From Zarea fungicola (Eukaryota > Ascomycota > Sordariomycetes > Hypocreales > Cordycipitaceae), in contig FWCC01000238.1 of the NCBI GenBank assembly GCA_900169235.1, positions 124,001-188,000 of the forward strand: 64,000 bases of DNA. The letters are read 5' to 3'. Below the pieces are notes generated by a model that did no database searches, was not told where the DNA came from, and worked only from the letters and a program-made list of their open reading frames with translations. How positions within the stretch are numbered: the first letter of the stretch is position 1; every line of letters begins with the position of its first letter. The position numbers were made by a program, and so were the translations under genes. Of the stretch, positions 22,658 to 35,011 are shown piece by piece.

Positions 22658-24365
22658 ATGAAGGGCACTTTCTTCGCCGCTGCTGCGGCCATGGCTGGTG
22701 CTGCCAGCGCCTCTAACCACCGTCATGCTCACCAGCAGTTCGCCAAGCGCGGCAACGCTGCCAGCACTGGCTTCCCTCAGCCTACTGCCACGGATGGCAT
22801 CTGCACGCCCGGCTGCACCACCATCTGGAAGACCATCACTGGCGAGGCCACCCGTGAGTAGTGCTCTTCTCCTGGCTGCGATTGTGTCCCGGCTTCTCGT
22901 ACTAATCCGAGCAGTGGTCCCTATCCCTGTCACCACCGTGACGTCGACTGCGACCAACACTTCCACCGTGACCATCACGCCTGTCCCGACCTCTACTACC
23001 ACCGTCGTCGTCGTCCCTACGCCTGAGGTCCAGAAGTGCCCTACACCCGGCACCTACACCTTCCCGGCCACGACCCTCACCGTCACGGACACCACCACTG
23101 TCTGCGGCGCCACCACCACCAAGGTCCCCTCTGGCACTCACACCATTGGTGGTGTCACCACCATTGTCACTACCCAGACTACCGTTACCTGCCCCGTGGC
23201 TACCGTTCACACATCTGGCGGTGTTACCACCAGCACCATCGTCATGACCGAGTATGTCTGCCCTAGCGCCGGCACTTACACCATCGGTGCCCAGACCACC
23301 AGCTGCTCGACCGAGACCATCATTGTCTACCCTACGCCCACCACCATTGCTCCTGGCACTTACACTAAGCCTCAGGTCGTGGTGACCGCTACCGAGACCG
23401 ACTACGTCACCGTCTGCCCCTACACCAGCTCTGGTCTGCCCACCAATACCCCTGCTCCCGTCGCCAGCACCCCTGCTCCTGCTCCCGTGGCCTCGTCTTC
23501 CGTCGCGTCCACCCCCAGCGCTGCTCCCAGCTCGCCCAACAAGAGCAAGACGTCCGTTCAAGGCAACACAGACACGTACGGCATGACTTACAATCCTTAC
23601 GAGAGCGAGGGCGGTGCTTGCAAGTCTGCTCAGCAGGTTGCCCAGGATATTGCCGTCATCAAGAAGATTGGATTTGAGGCTGTTAGAATCTATGGCACTG
23701 ACTGCGACACCCTCACCAACGTCATTCCTGCTTGTATCAAGGAGGGTCTCGAGGTTATTGCTGGTGTCTTCATCAAGCCTGGCGGCCAGTGCTCTGTCAA
23801 CAACCCTGACGTTCAGCAGCAGATCAAGGGCCTTAACGCCATTGGTAATTGGGATGTTATCCGTCTGATTGTTGCTGGCAACGAGTCAGCATTCAACAAG
23901 ATTTGCACTGGAGCTGAGCTTGCCCAGCTTATCAAGGACATCAGGTCTCAGTGCTCTGGCTACTCCGGACCTATTACCTGCGCTGAGACCCTCAACATCT
24001 GGCAGGAGCCCGATTTTGCTGGCCCAATGTGCGAGGCCGTCGACGTTGTTGGTGCCAACATTCACGCCATCTTCAACCCTGACGTCACCGCTGCCGGTGC
24101 TGGTGACTTCGTTAAGGGCCAGATTGACATTCTGGAGAAGATCTGTGGCAAGAGTGTCATCAACCTGGAGACGGGCTGGAAGCACAGCAGTGGCTGCAAC
24201 GGCAATGCCTGCGCTGGCCCTTCCGAGCAGCAGACTGCCATTGCTTCCATCCGTCAAAAGTGCGGTTCCCAGTCCGTCTTCTTTTCCTTCGACGACGCCG
24301 CTTGGAAGGGTGATGCCGATGCCTGGTGGGGTCTCGGCAATGTCTTTGGCTACAAGTCTACCTAA
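22658..24365 (+). CDS. Secreted GH17 cell-wall beta-1,3-glucanase/transglucosidase (BtgE/Scw family)
   Basis: 548-residue wall protein. Exons are 22658-22853 and 22915-24365, with a 61-nt intron (GTGAGT, TACTAAT branch, CAG). Residues 1-18 form a signal peptide (MKGTFFAAAAAMAGAASA), followed by a Kex2-like KR site. A central region of about 180 residues consists of threonine/valine-rich repeats with regularly spaced cysteines (GTYTFPATTLTVTDTTTVC, GTHTIGGVTTI..TC, GTYTIGAQTTSC, GTYTKPQVVV..VC). A proline/serine linker follows, then the glycoside hydrolase 17 domain from about residue 300. The acid/base is the E of VAGNESAF (about 387) and the nucleophile the E of NLETGWKHSSG (about 483). There is no GPI signal; the protein ends VFGYKST. 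The domain order matches Aspergillus BtgE. The function is remodelling of beta-glucan in the wall, and the repeat region probably anchors it there (inference). Confidence 0.93.
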
Positions 24366-26309
24366 ATGGACGTCATCCAGCACATAACTTGACATGGCTG
24401 CTCTTTGTACGACGCCCTTCCCGCCCCCTATGACTTGATTTGTTATTTAATTCTATAGTCGTGGGTTTTGTTTTATAAAGCGTACGCAAATAGCAGCCCT
24501 GTACATTTTTCTTTTGATTTGCTGTTGGAAATTTGTATAATGGGAGGATAGCCTCGTCAAAGTTACATATCTAAAAACTTTTTTTCAACCTTGTTCCAAC
24601 CCCTTTTTGCCTTTTGTTTTTCACTGGTTACTCTGACGGTTCTGGCCTCATGATCTATGATTATCTGTCTACTTTTAATATTCTTGAGACCACAGTAAGT
24701 TTCTTGGTTGGTCACTTTGGGGGTCGGCGTTGGTTTTGGCTATGTTGGGAGTTTCTTGACAAATTTATCCCTAGTCAATCAATAATCACCTCTTTTCACG
24801 GGTTGCATTTGTGTTCATTCTTGTCTGCCTTGGCACAGCGTACTCCATTGTGCCTACCTAAGGACATTAGTAGGTAGCACATACCTCGGTGTGACTGTCA
24901 CTCATATTGCTTGACTTGGCAAAAACGCCACTTCTCTATCAACTCATCTTTGCAAGGCAGAGCTTGAAAGGGATCACAATTTTAAAGTGTTGTTAGCTTG
25001 AGCTTATCTATCTTTGAATCGGGAAAACAAACATAAAAACCTCTAATTGTTTGCTTTTCATGCTGTGGCGTATTGCTTTCTCTTCTTTGCCTAGTACCAA
25101 CGGATTTCTCAGGTTTGCCCTTTTGACTTTACGTTTGTTCCGATTTTCTGCTCATAACCGCTCCTCTTCGGAGCGCCAATGAGATTTGTCCCCAAATCAT
25201 TTACCGGCAACACTCTCAGAAAGTCGGCCGCCATGAAAAGCAACATCAAACAGGAGGGAAAACGACTAAAGAAACGTAAGCTGGCGGGGCAATTCTAGCA
25301 TGAATCAATTCTCCTGTCTTTTTCTTTTTTTTTAAAAAAAAAAAAAAAAAAACAGGTAGCTCCCCGTTTCCTCACAATGGCGCGCTTCTCCCCCCTCTCA
25401 GTTTCTACCATTTACTAATCGGCGTGTTATACTTTTACCCTATACTTTCTGGACCCTGTGTAACAATCCTCATTCCGCTGCGCCAATTCTGGCAAAAGGT
25501 TAGACATTATCACTATAGTAAGCATCGATTTAGAGGATAATTACTTCTTACAATTGTAGTGTGAGTACCAAATCGGTCACTCTCTACATTCCCCCTGCCA
25601 AGCCAATCTTCTCTTTGTGTTTTGTCTTCCAGAGGGTCATGGAGCACTATTCCCTCACATGAAATGCTTCGATCTATGCATGAATTTTTTATTGTGACAG
25701 CCACACATTTCATTATAGGCGCGATGCTAGGGGAAAGAACAACTATAATTGAAGTCCACAGAGTAGAAATTTACAACCCTAGAATATGGAAATACCCCCA
25801 GCCGTACAAAAAAGTGCCGACCATCACAGCCATGTAGTTTTTTTGATTTACACCATATTTACTCCAGTTTGGCTTCTAGCACCGGATAAAATAATAGTAA
25901 GAATCCGACAGGCCGAAGTCTCTGCGCAGCAGCGTGTTATGTGATATAGTAGAAATCTAGTACCCAAAAGCAAAAGGACCAAATCAAGTGAGAAATAAAA
26001 TGGAAAGTAGACAAACATGATATAGCCCACTAAATGAGTTTTTAAAATTCAAAATGCATCGCTCCAATTAGATGATGTAGGAATATGCTTCACCGAGTCT
26101 TGGAATGCAAAAAAAAAGGGAACTTTGCTCTTTAACACTGGCCTCGAATGGCAAAGAAGAAATTTTGACGAAAAGAAAGGGAAATAAAGACACGAAAAGA
26201 AAAACGCCGTCATAAATGCGTAAGAATAGGCCAGGCAGTGCCGTATGAGGCGTCGTTCGAGGGTATAGCTGCCGATGTATAATAATAATTTTATAGGTAA
26301 AGGGCGAAT
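24366..26309. other. Intergenic region between the convergent GH17 and WD40 genes
   Basis: 1.9 kb. T- and A-rich 3' sequence follows the GH17 gene. A T9-A19 tract lies at 25325-25352. A short basic frame of 39 codons starts at ATG 25179 (MRFVPKSFTG, then KRLKKRKLAG) and ends at TAG 25296-25298; it is too short to call and has no known relative I recognise. Nothing else was found. Confidence 0.35.
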
Positions 26310-27659
26310 TTAGAATAGACCCGGCACCTCGTGCGCCGCTGGTGTTGAGTTTGTGTCCGGCAGCCACGAGTGACGGCTATCCATCGACTCTTCGTCGTAC
26401 TGGGTTTTGAATTCGGTTTGACCAGTGCATCGCTCAAGTTGCAGTAGACCGCCGCGGTTGCTATCGCAGCACAGCACATTAAGGTCCTGACCGTCATTGA
26501 CAAATGCCACACCGCCAATCTCGCCAAATATGTCAATTTCCTGCTTGTGAGTGAACGTCTTGGCATCAATAATATTGATAATGTCAGCCTCCTCGGCAGC
26601 AACCAGCACAGGTGGGCCACTCCCAACTGGAGAGAACCGAAGGTTGCGCGCCCCTGCCATCTCGGTTCGTATCGTTCGCAGTGGTGTCGAAATACCGTTC
26701 GAGTCGCACCAGCGTCGGGCATCCCATATCTTAACTGCCATGTCTTGAAAACCGGTTGCAACAGTCCAGCCATCATCAGACCAGTCACAGGCAAAGCCAT
26801 AGTCGCGATGACCACCAAGCTCCTGCAATACATCGCCGGTGTCGGCATTTGTAATGAGCACATTAAAGTAGTCGCCTACGACAGCCCGCAACCGTCGGTC
26901 CGGAGATACTGCGGTGCAGTTGAGCGCGAAGGGATACATGGTCTCCTGTACAAATTTTTGCGTTTCCAGATCTAGAAGGCGGAATCCGTGGTCGTTGCTT
27001 GCTATGGCTGCTGCCGGCCCACAGGAGCGCCGTGGTTTGTGAATCTTAATATGGTTGGTGATACCACTAAGATCAGAAGTGATTTGGCCCTCAGCGTAAG
27101 TCTTCTTATCAGAGGTGTTGAGACCCTTAATGTAGTAGTCACCGTTAAATGTGCCGCACATTAAAACACCACAATCGGCATCGACGGTAGAGATCATTGT
27201 ACCAGACAAAGGAGATTCCCGAAGACTCATAAAAAGGTCGGGTTTTCTAGAGATGAGATTCATGCGTGTGATACCCTGCGAAGTGGGGTAGTAGGCATGA
27301 GTGCGCGTCGGGCAGGCAAGGACGCTGCGCAATTGGAAATGGGCGAGACGCACGTCCTTACGTAGAAGCATTCTCTTGAATCTGTAGAAGCTCTCCCGAG
27401 ACGAAAGAGTCTGGTTCGGCGACTGCTGGTAAAGGGTATCAGCTGTTTTTGCTCCAGAGTTAAACCACGCGACAACTTACCATCCATTTGTCAGAACCAC
27501 CCCTATTGACATAGTTTCTGTATGTATGCTGACGTCGAAGCCTTGCAGCCTCCCGCGTCGTTTCCATAGAGGTCCAATCCAGGCCCTGTAGGTCATACTC
27601 ATCACCGTTGAGATCAGAGTAATTGATTTAAGCGAGGATGGTGTGGGCGCTGCGCTCAT
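26310..27659 (-). CDS. WD40-repeat protein, 5' end unresolved
   Basis: Beta-propeller protein of unknown role. The secure part is exon 27425-26310 plus an upstream exon ending at 27481, joined over a 55-nt intron (GTAAGT..ACCAG). WD-type signatures are present: HRDYGFACDWSDDGWTVATG followed by VKIWDARRW, and LNCTAVSPDRRLRAVVGDYF. The C-terminus is disordered (SWLPDTNSTPAAHEVPGLF). The 5' exon reads NGDEYDLQGLDWTSMETTRE, which looks conserved and coding, but this frame meets a TAA at 27628-27626 before any ATG. An ATG at 27659 (MSAAPTPSSL) is in another frame, so either one base has been gained or lost near 27625-27630, or an upstream exon is missing, or translation starts at the internal ATG at 27567. 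The outer coordinate given is the ATG at 27659. The family is clear; the orthologue was not identified. Confidence 0.75.
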
Positions 27660-28182
27660 GAGACAAAAAAGCGAAAGACCAATATCTAGCACGGCTTCGG
27701 AAGGGTGGGGGGTGGGTGTGAAATAGCTAGCGGGTGCTGGACCTGTAATTTTTGGCTGGTAACACTATAAACTCCCGGAAAAGAAAGAAAAAACGACAGC
27801 GGGTAAAGAGAAACGGCCTGCTGGGGAAAGGCTCGGGTACTGGTTTCTTTTGATGTCTTGGAATGCCCTGGTCGGCCGGATGTTTGTGCGTGGTAAAAGT
27901 GGCGTTTAGGTGTTTGGTTTGGTATGGCGAGAGGGGGCAGCACTTGGGAGATGGGAGGAGGGGTGGAAGTTGGGGAGGAGCGGACGCTAAATAAACCAGT
28001 AATAACTACAAGTTGCTTTTCGACTTGCGCGAGTGACGAAGGTGACAGACTGACAGATTGCTTGGTACAAGTGGCCAAAAGGCGAAAGGCCTATGAGACT
28101 AGAGGCGTGGCGGAAGGGGGAGAAGGGAGGGGAGGGAGGATTTGAGCCTGGTACAAGCTTCACTGACTGGTAGTGGCTTGCC

Positions 28183-28201
28183 GGGGGGGGGGGGGGGGGG
28201 G
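28183..28201. repeat. G19 homopolymer
   Basis: Nineteen consecutive G on the plus strand, preceded by CC. It is unusual among the A/T homopolymers that dominate the window and a likely place for assembly length error. Confidence 0.85.
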
Positions 28202-28509
28202 TGTAATCTGATTGTGCACTCCTTCCCTAAAATCACTCGCTAAAACAGGCACGACACAACATCCGGGCAGCATATTGGGACTGCTACCAGTACAATAGTA
28301 ATAGCTGCTTGTCAGTGCTGAACAGGCTCTAAATTAGTTTAATACCTACCATGTTTTTATTACCATTATTATAAACACAGGTACTGCAGTATGTCTAGGA
28401 ACTACTTGGAAAAACTGTGCTGGTATGGGATACAGGAAGCTCGTTACTCTTTAATACCTACAGGTAGTTTGGAGTACTTCACTTACATTAAATACGTAAG
28501 GTACTAGGA

Positions 28510-28533
28510 GGTACCTAGGAGGTAGGTACCTAG
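28510..28533. repeat. Repeated GGTACCTAG elements
   Basis: GGTACCTAG occurs at 28510-28518 and again at 28525-28533, each containing the palindrome GGTACC, with AGGAGGTAG-like spacers. Related AGGTAC/TACCTA elements occur near 11150, 11660, 24860, 54765 and 61560, always outside genes. Confidence 0.6.
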
Positions 28534-31500
28534 CACCTGCCTGTGTTCCAGTGATATATGGCTACCCACCCACCGTATGGCGCCAATATGGACATGACCA
28601 TCAAATGCTAGTGTCTACACGCCTTACTGCATCGTAACTTCTTATTACACTCCATCACGCACAACCCATTATGGTGAAAAATCAAGCAACGCTCTCAACT
28701 ACCGGCCATAGATTGTGTGCATGAGCAACACTACACTCGTACACTAGGAAAAGATTACAGCTATTCTGCCGGCGTCACGACGCAGCACGTCATGTACCGT
28801 CACTATATTAATGTTCCATCACTGCCCTTTCGTTTTAGTTCTTGCTCGACCCTCCACTCTCCTTCTTTTCAACGGTTTCGTGAGCCCCATCTGGATCGGA
28901 CAAGCCCTGGCAAAAGCAGTCAACGACCTCCACTGCGTTTCAATCAAGACCCAGGTCTCTCTCTACTCACTCTGCTTGGTTTGGCAAACAAATCCACACT
29001 CCACGCCGCCTATATTAACTGATACATGACTGCTAATAATAGTAGCGATGCTCCCAAATGGCCCAGCTGTTATAACGAGCCTTCATCAGTCGACACCGCA
29101 CCCAATGTACTTTGTACAAATAGTGCATATCCAATGCCTACGGCCAGGCTTACCCGCAGCTACCAGTGTCAGCCTCGCGTTTACTAACTAGCTACTGGCA
29201 CAGCATCTGAGGCTCCGGAGGAACAGCAAGTGGCAATGTATTGACCAAGCTAATTAATTATCTTGGGCCAGCTGTTGTTCAACGCCACCAGTAGACGCCA
29301 GACATACTGAACCAGGGGGCATGGTCAACTAGTTCCGACGCCAGGCCCTATATCAGGACAAGTAACTACAGCGACATATCACCGCCACGCGACATGCAGG
29401 ACGCGGATCCTATTGTGTGCTCTTTCCCGACATGGTCCCTGTACTCCATACTTGCTGCAGCTCGTTCTAAAAGACGAGCGTGGTGGCGCCTCGTCAGTGG
29501 TAGTGGGTTGGGAGAATGTGTGGACCTGCAGACGCCGCCTGGAGCTGCAACCTAGAAAAGGGTTCTCGATGCTGAGGTTTACTCTACAACACCGTCGGAA
29601 CGTACTATCCACTATCTGAAGGATCAAAGTAGAGAGGCAAGGCTTTTCCAAACAAGCCCTGTTTATCAAGCCAGAGGGGGAAGACATGAGAAACGATATT
29701 AAGTATGGCGAGTACAAAGCTATGTGGTGTTGGTCAAGGCTTCATATCTATGATGGCGAGCATCTGGCAGCTTCCCCCTTGAGAGGCAGTGCCCCGTCTG
29801 CCAAAGTACCACCAGAATAGCCCTCGACCCTGGTACCGCAAGTTTTTTTTCCATCAAGATCGAACTGCCGCATTGCAATGACTCGTAGTCTTTTCTACAA
29901 GAAACGTCGAACCATTTTAGCAACCACATGTCATAATAGTCCTTGGATAAGCAGTATATGTTATCTGACGAACTATTGGTGACCTGGTTGGCCGTAACGG
30001 TCTTGACGTTTATCAGTTACAGCGCAAGGCGGTGCAAGTTGGCGAACAGGGCTAGATCGTCTGGGCGTTTCTGCTTGGCCTCTTTTTGGACAGCGCAGCA
30101 GCTTGATGGGCGGCGATATAAGAAATCCCTCCTGGAAATATGCAAAAGATGGCTGCCTCCATTCTGGCAAGTGTCGGGGCCACACAGCGCCGAATGGGCC
30201 ATCAATGGCCCAGTCCTTGAGCGCCACAATGTCTTGTCTCTGGTAATTTGTGATAGATGATCTATCCGCCCCATTTCTGCACGCCCCGACTAGTCTAAGC
30301 CCGAGGTCCACTCGTCGACGAGGGGTGCCACATGTTCAGCCATCTGGGACCTCTGAGCAGCCGGTAGCAAGGGTTGACCGCTACTGTTAAGGGCAATGGA
30401 TCTTACTACGGAAACTGATGTAAGAATAGTGTGATTCGAGTGGAATGGAGCTGTCATAGTCCCGATTCGCACACTGCTATACAGAAATCCATCACATATC
30501 AGGTAACACGGCAGCGAAATATGGAGCACCTACCTTCCCGACTCCTCATATCTCATGTTTTGACTGGGGCCATCATCACTTCTCTGGGATAGTCCTACAT
30601 ACACAATTGTAAAGTGGAAGACAATGTAACCGAGATACTGGAAGGCACTTGATAGGTGGAGATTATGGCGATGCTGCACCTGAATCACATCACCTCCGAG
30701 TAGCAGCGTTCCGGCACCAGCACCAGCACCAGGGCAGGGACGGGTAACCAATCAGAGATGTGACACATTATCGACTGGTTCTTTTCTCATATCCCTTTCT
30801 CACCACCCACTCTCTCTCTTCAATCGCTACTAATAGGGCCAAACTAGGAAACCAGCCAGTTTTTTTTTCAAGGATTTCGCGTTGCCGTAGGGTGCCACTG
30901 TCATCAGCGGCTCTGCGATGTTGTGCATCTCATGCCCTGATACCCTCTCTTTGAATTGACTCTTTCCCCCACCACTTACAAAACTGCATACGTACGCTGT
31001 AGAGTACTCTGCAGCTGAGCGAATCTCAACGTTTACACCGTTGAGCAACTATTGTCTGCCACCCTTGGCTTCCTGGGCTCTACCGGCGAACCATCAGCCA
31101 ACCAAACATTGCTGCAACTTGGCTCCGGCTCTCGCTAAGCGGCGTAAAAACGGGCGCGAAGAAGAAAGTTATCACAGGCCGCGAAACTGCCAATCCCAGG
31201 GCCGTTGATTTCCTCACACCCACTGAGTAACCCGTTTCGTGGCAAGGTCCATGTGCAACAAGCCAACCGCCCGTCTAGCCCCCTTCTTTAGAGGCATTAA
31301 GCAAAAGCCCGAGTTTTTTTTTTTTTTTTTTTTGCCTACCAAAGAGGTTTTTATACCACCGCTGATCAGCAGAGGCATGGGCAACAGGCTGCCAAGTAGT
31401 ACAACTCACACAACACCATCAGGCTCGTCGCTACTTGAAGCGCAGGTAATCAATCAGGCTTTTCTCTTCCTCAACTAGAGGCCTTTTCCGCGCGACGAGA

Positions 31501-31747
31501 TGATTTCTAACTTCCAAAACTTACCACCCAACCTTTCTCTTTTTTGTCTTTGCATTTTTCTCCCACAAAAACCCTGCTGAAGCCCAGGCAAGACATGGCG
31601 GTCTCGCTCGGCGCCAGCCAAAAAAATGATCGTCGTTAAAACAGCACCTCTTGCCAATATATGATTCCTACGTTACCCACCCCTCCCTCCATGGTAGAAC
31701 AAACTGTAATTCCCACCCATTTTTGTTTTTGATTTTACTCTTTTTAT

Positions 31748-31768
31748 ATTATTATTATTATTATTATT
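31748..31768. repeat. (ATT)7 microsatellite
   Basis: Seven uninterrupted ATT triplets within a T-rich stretch of gene-free DNA. Confidence 0.85.
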
Positions 31769-32213
31769 GCTTCTCAGCAAAGCAAAACGGGGGTTTTTTT
31801 ATGACGGCTAACTATTTTAGGTATCGATCTGCCTAATGCCAACGGCGCGCGACGCCAAAGAAAATAGCCGTTACAGCCCAACCCGCGGCCTGGCCCGATG
31901 GCCGTGGTTATCGCCGTGCGTAAATCCATCGACAAATGTTAAAATTACAGCTTGGATTCAGACAAAAGCATTTATCACGTACGAAGCGCAAGAATGTTTT
32001 CCCATTTCGCCAGCCAGTGTCGACATAACTTATAGTTCATTCCCATTACTCGTAATGCATTTTTTGTTACCTTTGCTACTTCTACGTATATGCCATAATC
32101 CATGTGAACCCTTTCACACTTACTCTCAATGCCCCCTTGTCGCCCTTTGAAGCTTTCCATCACAGATAATCTCATGCGACACTACTACTGTCGCCCAGAC
32201 AAAGCCCCGAGTC

Positions 32214-35011
32214 TTAGAACTTGTTCACACGCCGCCTCTCCTCCTTGAGTTTGATCATCTGATCCAGTGCCTCCTGCAGGGGAATCAGCTCGCCCTTGCT
32301 CTGCGTAGCCTGATCGTCGCGGTTGCGAATGTTGACTGTGCGTGACTTTTGCTCCTCGGCACCGACGACTGTTTTGTGTTGATTCCGTTAGCTTTCATGT
32401 CCTACCAATTTCCGTTGCGATTTCATTCGTCTTTTTTGTCTGTAAAAAGAAGAGAGAAAATAAAAACATCTCCAAATGTACATACCGAAAATGAAGTTGT
32501 ACTGCTCCAGCTGACCAGTGCGAATTTTCTTCTGGAACGTATTGCCGCTCAAGTCAACATCCACAAACAGTCCCTTATCCTTGAAGATGCTCTGCACCTC
32601 GAGAGCGTAGTCGTTGACGGCCGGCATAATGGGCACGACGAGTACCTGTCGGGGTGACAGCCAAAAGGGCCACTTGCCGGCAAAGTGCTCCGTCAGAATC
32701 GCAAACATGCGCTCCACGCTGCCCAGCACGGCACGGTGCACCATGACGGGGCGGGCGTATCCGGCGGGAAGGTCGGGCTCCTCATCGCCACCGCCTGGTG
32801 CGGCCTCGTCCTTGGAGGCGACGTATCGGAGCTTGAAGCGCTTGGGCAGGTTAAAGTCGAGCTGGATGGTACCGCACTGGAACTCGCGGCGGAGGGCGTC
32901 GTAGACGGTAATGTCAATCTTGGGGCCGTAAAAAGCGCCATCGCCGGGGTTGAGCTCCCACTTGCTGCCAATCTTTTGGGTGAAAGCATCGAGTGCCTCT
33001 GTGAGCTTGGCCTCGGCCATGTCCCAGACGGCGATGTCACCAATGTACTTTTCCGGGCGGGTGGAGAGCTTGAGCTTGTACTCGAAGCCAAAGAGGCCGT
33101 AGATGGCGTTGAGGAAGTCGAAGCAACCTACAATTTCATCGCGAATCTGTAAAAAAAGGACGTGTTAAAAAAACAACAACGACAAACGGCGATTTCACTC
33201 GATTTTGGCCAAATTATAGTATAAGTGCGCCAGCATACCTGATCGACGGTGCAGAAAATGTGAGCATCATCCTGCTGGAATCGGCGCACACGGGTGAGTC
33301 CTGATAGTGCACCTGAGAACTCATTACGATGCAAGACACCAAAATCAGCCATGCGCCATGGCAGATCCTTGTAGTTGACATCAGCATGGCCAAAGATCTT
33401 GCAATGACCGGGGCAGTTCATGGGCTTCATGCCATACTGCTCCTTTTCCACTTCAAATGTGAACATGTTTTCGGCGTAGTGGCCCCAGTGGCCCGATGTT
33501 TTCCACAGTTCCGACTTGTACACGTTGGGAGTCATGACCTCTTGGAACTCGCGCTTCTTGTACTCGGCCTTGATGACGTCCATGAGGGCGTTGTAAATGC
33601 GTGCGCCATGGGGAAGGAAGAAGGTGGAACCAGGTGAGACCTCGTCAAAGAAGAAGAGCTTCTGGTCAGTACCAATCTTGCGGTGGTTGCGCTTGGCAGC
33701 CTCCGCGAGGAACGTCTTGTGTTCCTCAAGGGCCTTTTTGTCGGGGAACGAGACACCGGCGATGCGCTGGACGGACTCGTTTTTGCTGTCACCCAGCCAG
33801 TAGGCTGCAGAGCTCTGTCATCGGAGATTAGTATACCACACCTCATCTCTCTTGCTGAACCTCGCAGCACGGAAGAAGGAAAAAAAGAGCGTACTCGAAG
33901 AACGGCAAAGGCCTTGATATTACCAGTGTTGGGTACGTGAGGTCCACGGCACAAATCAATTAGAGGACCACAGCGATACACTGTGCTCTTGGTGCCGTCG
34001 GGCACACGCTGCTGGATAAAGTATTCCTTGTACTTGCTGTACTTGAACATCTCAAGCAGCTCATCCTTGGTCATTTCCAGACGCTCAAATGGCTGCTTCT
34101 CCTTGATGATGGAGCCAGAGAGGGTCTCGAGAGCCTTCTTGTCGTCGTCGCTAACAACCTGACTATAATATCGTGTCAGTATCCCGTTTCGCCGACGACA
34201 CATGTTAATGGGGTTTGATACGCACCCGTCCATGTTGGCCATATCATAATAGAAACCTGGAGGATTCTCCGTAGGAGGGCCATTGCAGAGGTAGCAGCCA
34301 AAACGTCGCTCGCATGCCTCGCCGAGAATATGTGCAGAGGAGTGCCAGAAGACCTTCTTGCCTATTTAATTACATGCGTTCCATGTCCGCAGTGAGTAGA
34401 ATGTCTAGGTTCAGAGGTGGTGGTTCGTCGCATACCCTCAGTATGGTCGAAGTCAAGCAGCTCAAGCTTGCAAGTCTTCTCAAGCGGGCGTGTGAGATCC
34501 CAAAGCTCGCCGTCGACCTGAGCAATGACAGTGCGCTCGACGAGTGACTTAGAGATGCCCTTGGCAATGGCGAGCGGGGTGGTCTCCCACGATGTGCCCT
34601 TGAACTCGCTTCCATTGGGCAGCGTCACAATGATTTCCTCGCGCGGTTTAGCTGCATATACCTGTCAGTTCTAGGTCGTGTCTATTATTGCGTCGCCCGT
34701 TGTTTTCATATATTTCAGGGTTGTTGGCATTACCGGCGATTTCAGCGTCCTGTCTGGCCTTGATCCTGTCGAAAATGTCTAGACGGTACTGAATATATTC
34801 GGCAGGCTCGGGGCGCTGTTCAATGCCGGTTGGTTAGTTTTTCGTCCAGTTCTTCGAACGGTAAACATCAGTAGTTGGCGCTTGTTATACATACCTCGAG
34901 ACCGGCATTCTTATTGACCTTGGGTGCCTTTTCCTTCTTTTCCTTTGGCCGCACGGGAAGCTCCTGAGGGGGAGCACCCACCTGCGAAGCATCAACGTTC
35001 TCGGACGACAT
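32214..35011 (-). CDS. ths1: Cytosolic threonyl-tRNA synthetase
   Basis: 736-residue class II synthetase that charges tRNA-Thr (yeast Ths1 is 734). Eight exons on the minus strand: 35011-34895, 34815-34734, 34651-34436, 34361-34226, 34162-33895, 33814-33239, 33146-32486 and 32368-32214. All seven introns are GT-AG with consistent phases. Domain order is as expected: a lysine-rich N-terminus, a TGS domain ([18 protein letters not shown]), an editing domain with HSSAH and IDLCRGPH, and a catalytic core with [12 protein letters not shown] (motif 1), NCPGHCKIF (zinc-binding Cys), [18 protein letters not shown] followed by [13 protein letters not shown] (motif 2), and [13 protein letters not shown] (motif 3). 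The anticodon-binding domain is [12 protein letters not shown] to the end. The start ATG directly precedes SSENVDAS and is followed upstream by a leader with an A16 tract at 35020-35035. There is no sign of a mitochondrial presequence. Confidence 0.95.

Larger units (their letters stand above)
27660..32213. other. Gene-free stretch downstream of threonyl-tRNA synthetase
   Basis: 4.5 kb with no frame longer than 130 codons and no recognisable domain. Contents are a G19 run at 28183-28201, tandem GGTACCTAG elements at 28510-28533, a T20 run at 31314-31333, seven ATT triplets at 31748-31768, and a CACCAG repeat near 30715-30732. The part next to 27660 probably holds the WD40 promoter, and the right end is the 3' flank of the synthetase gene. 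No tRNA or other RNA was recognised. Confidence 0.4.

Noticed and set aside
22902..23561. 219-codon minus-strand frame antisense to the GH17 repeat region
   Set aside because: Gly/Arg/Asp-rich shadow of the threonine-repeat codons.
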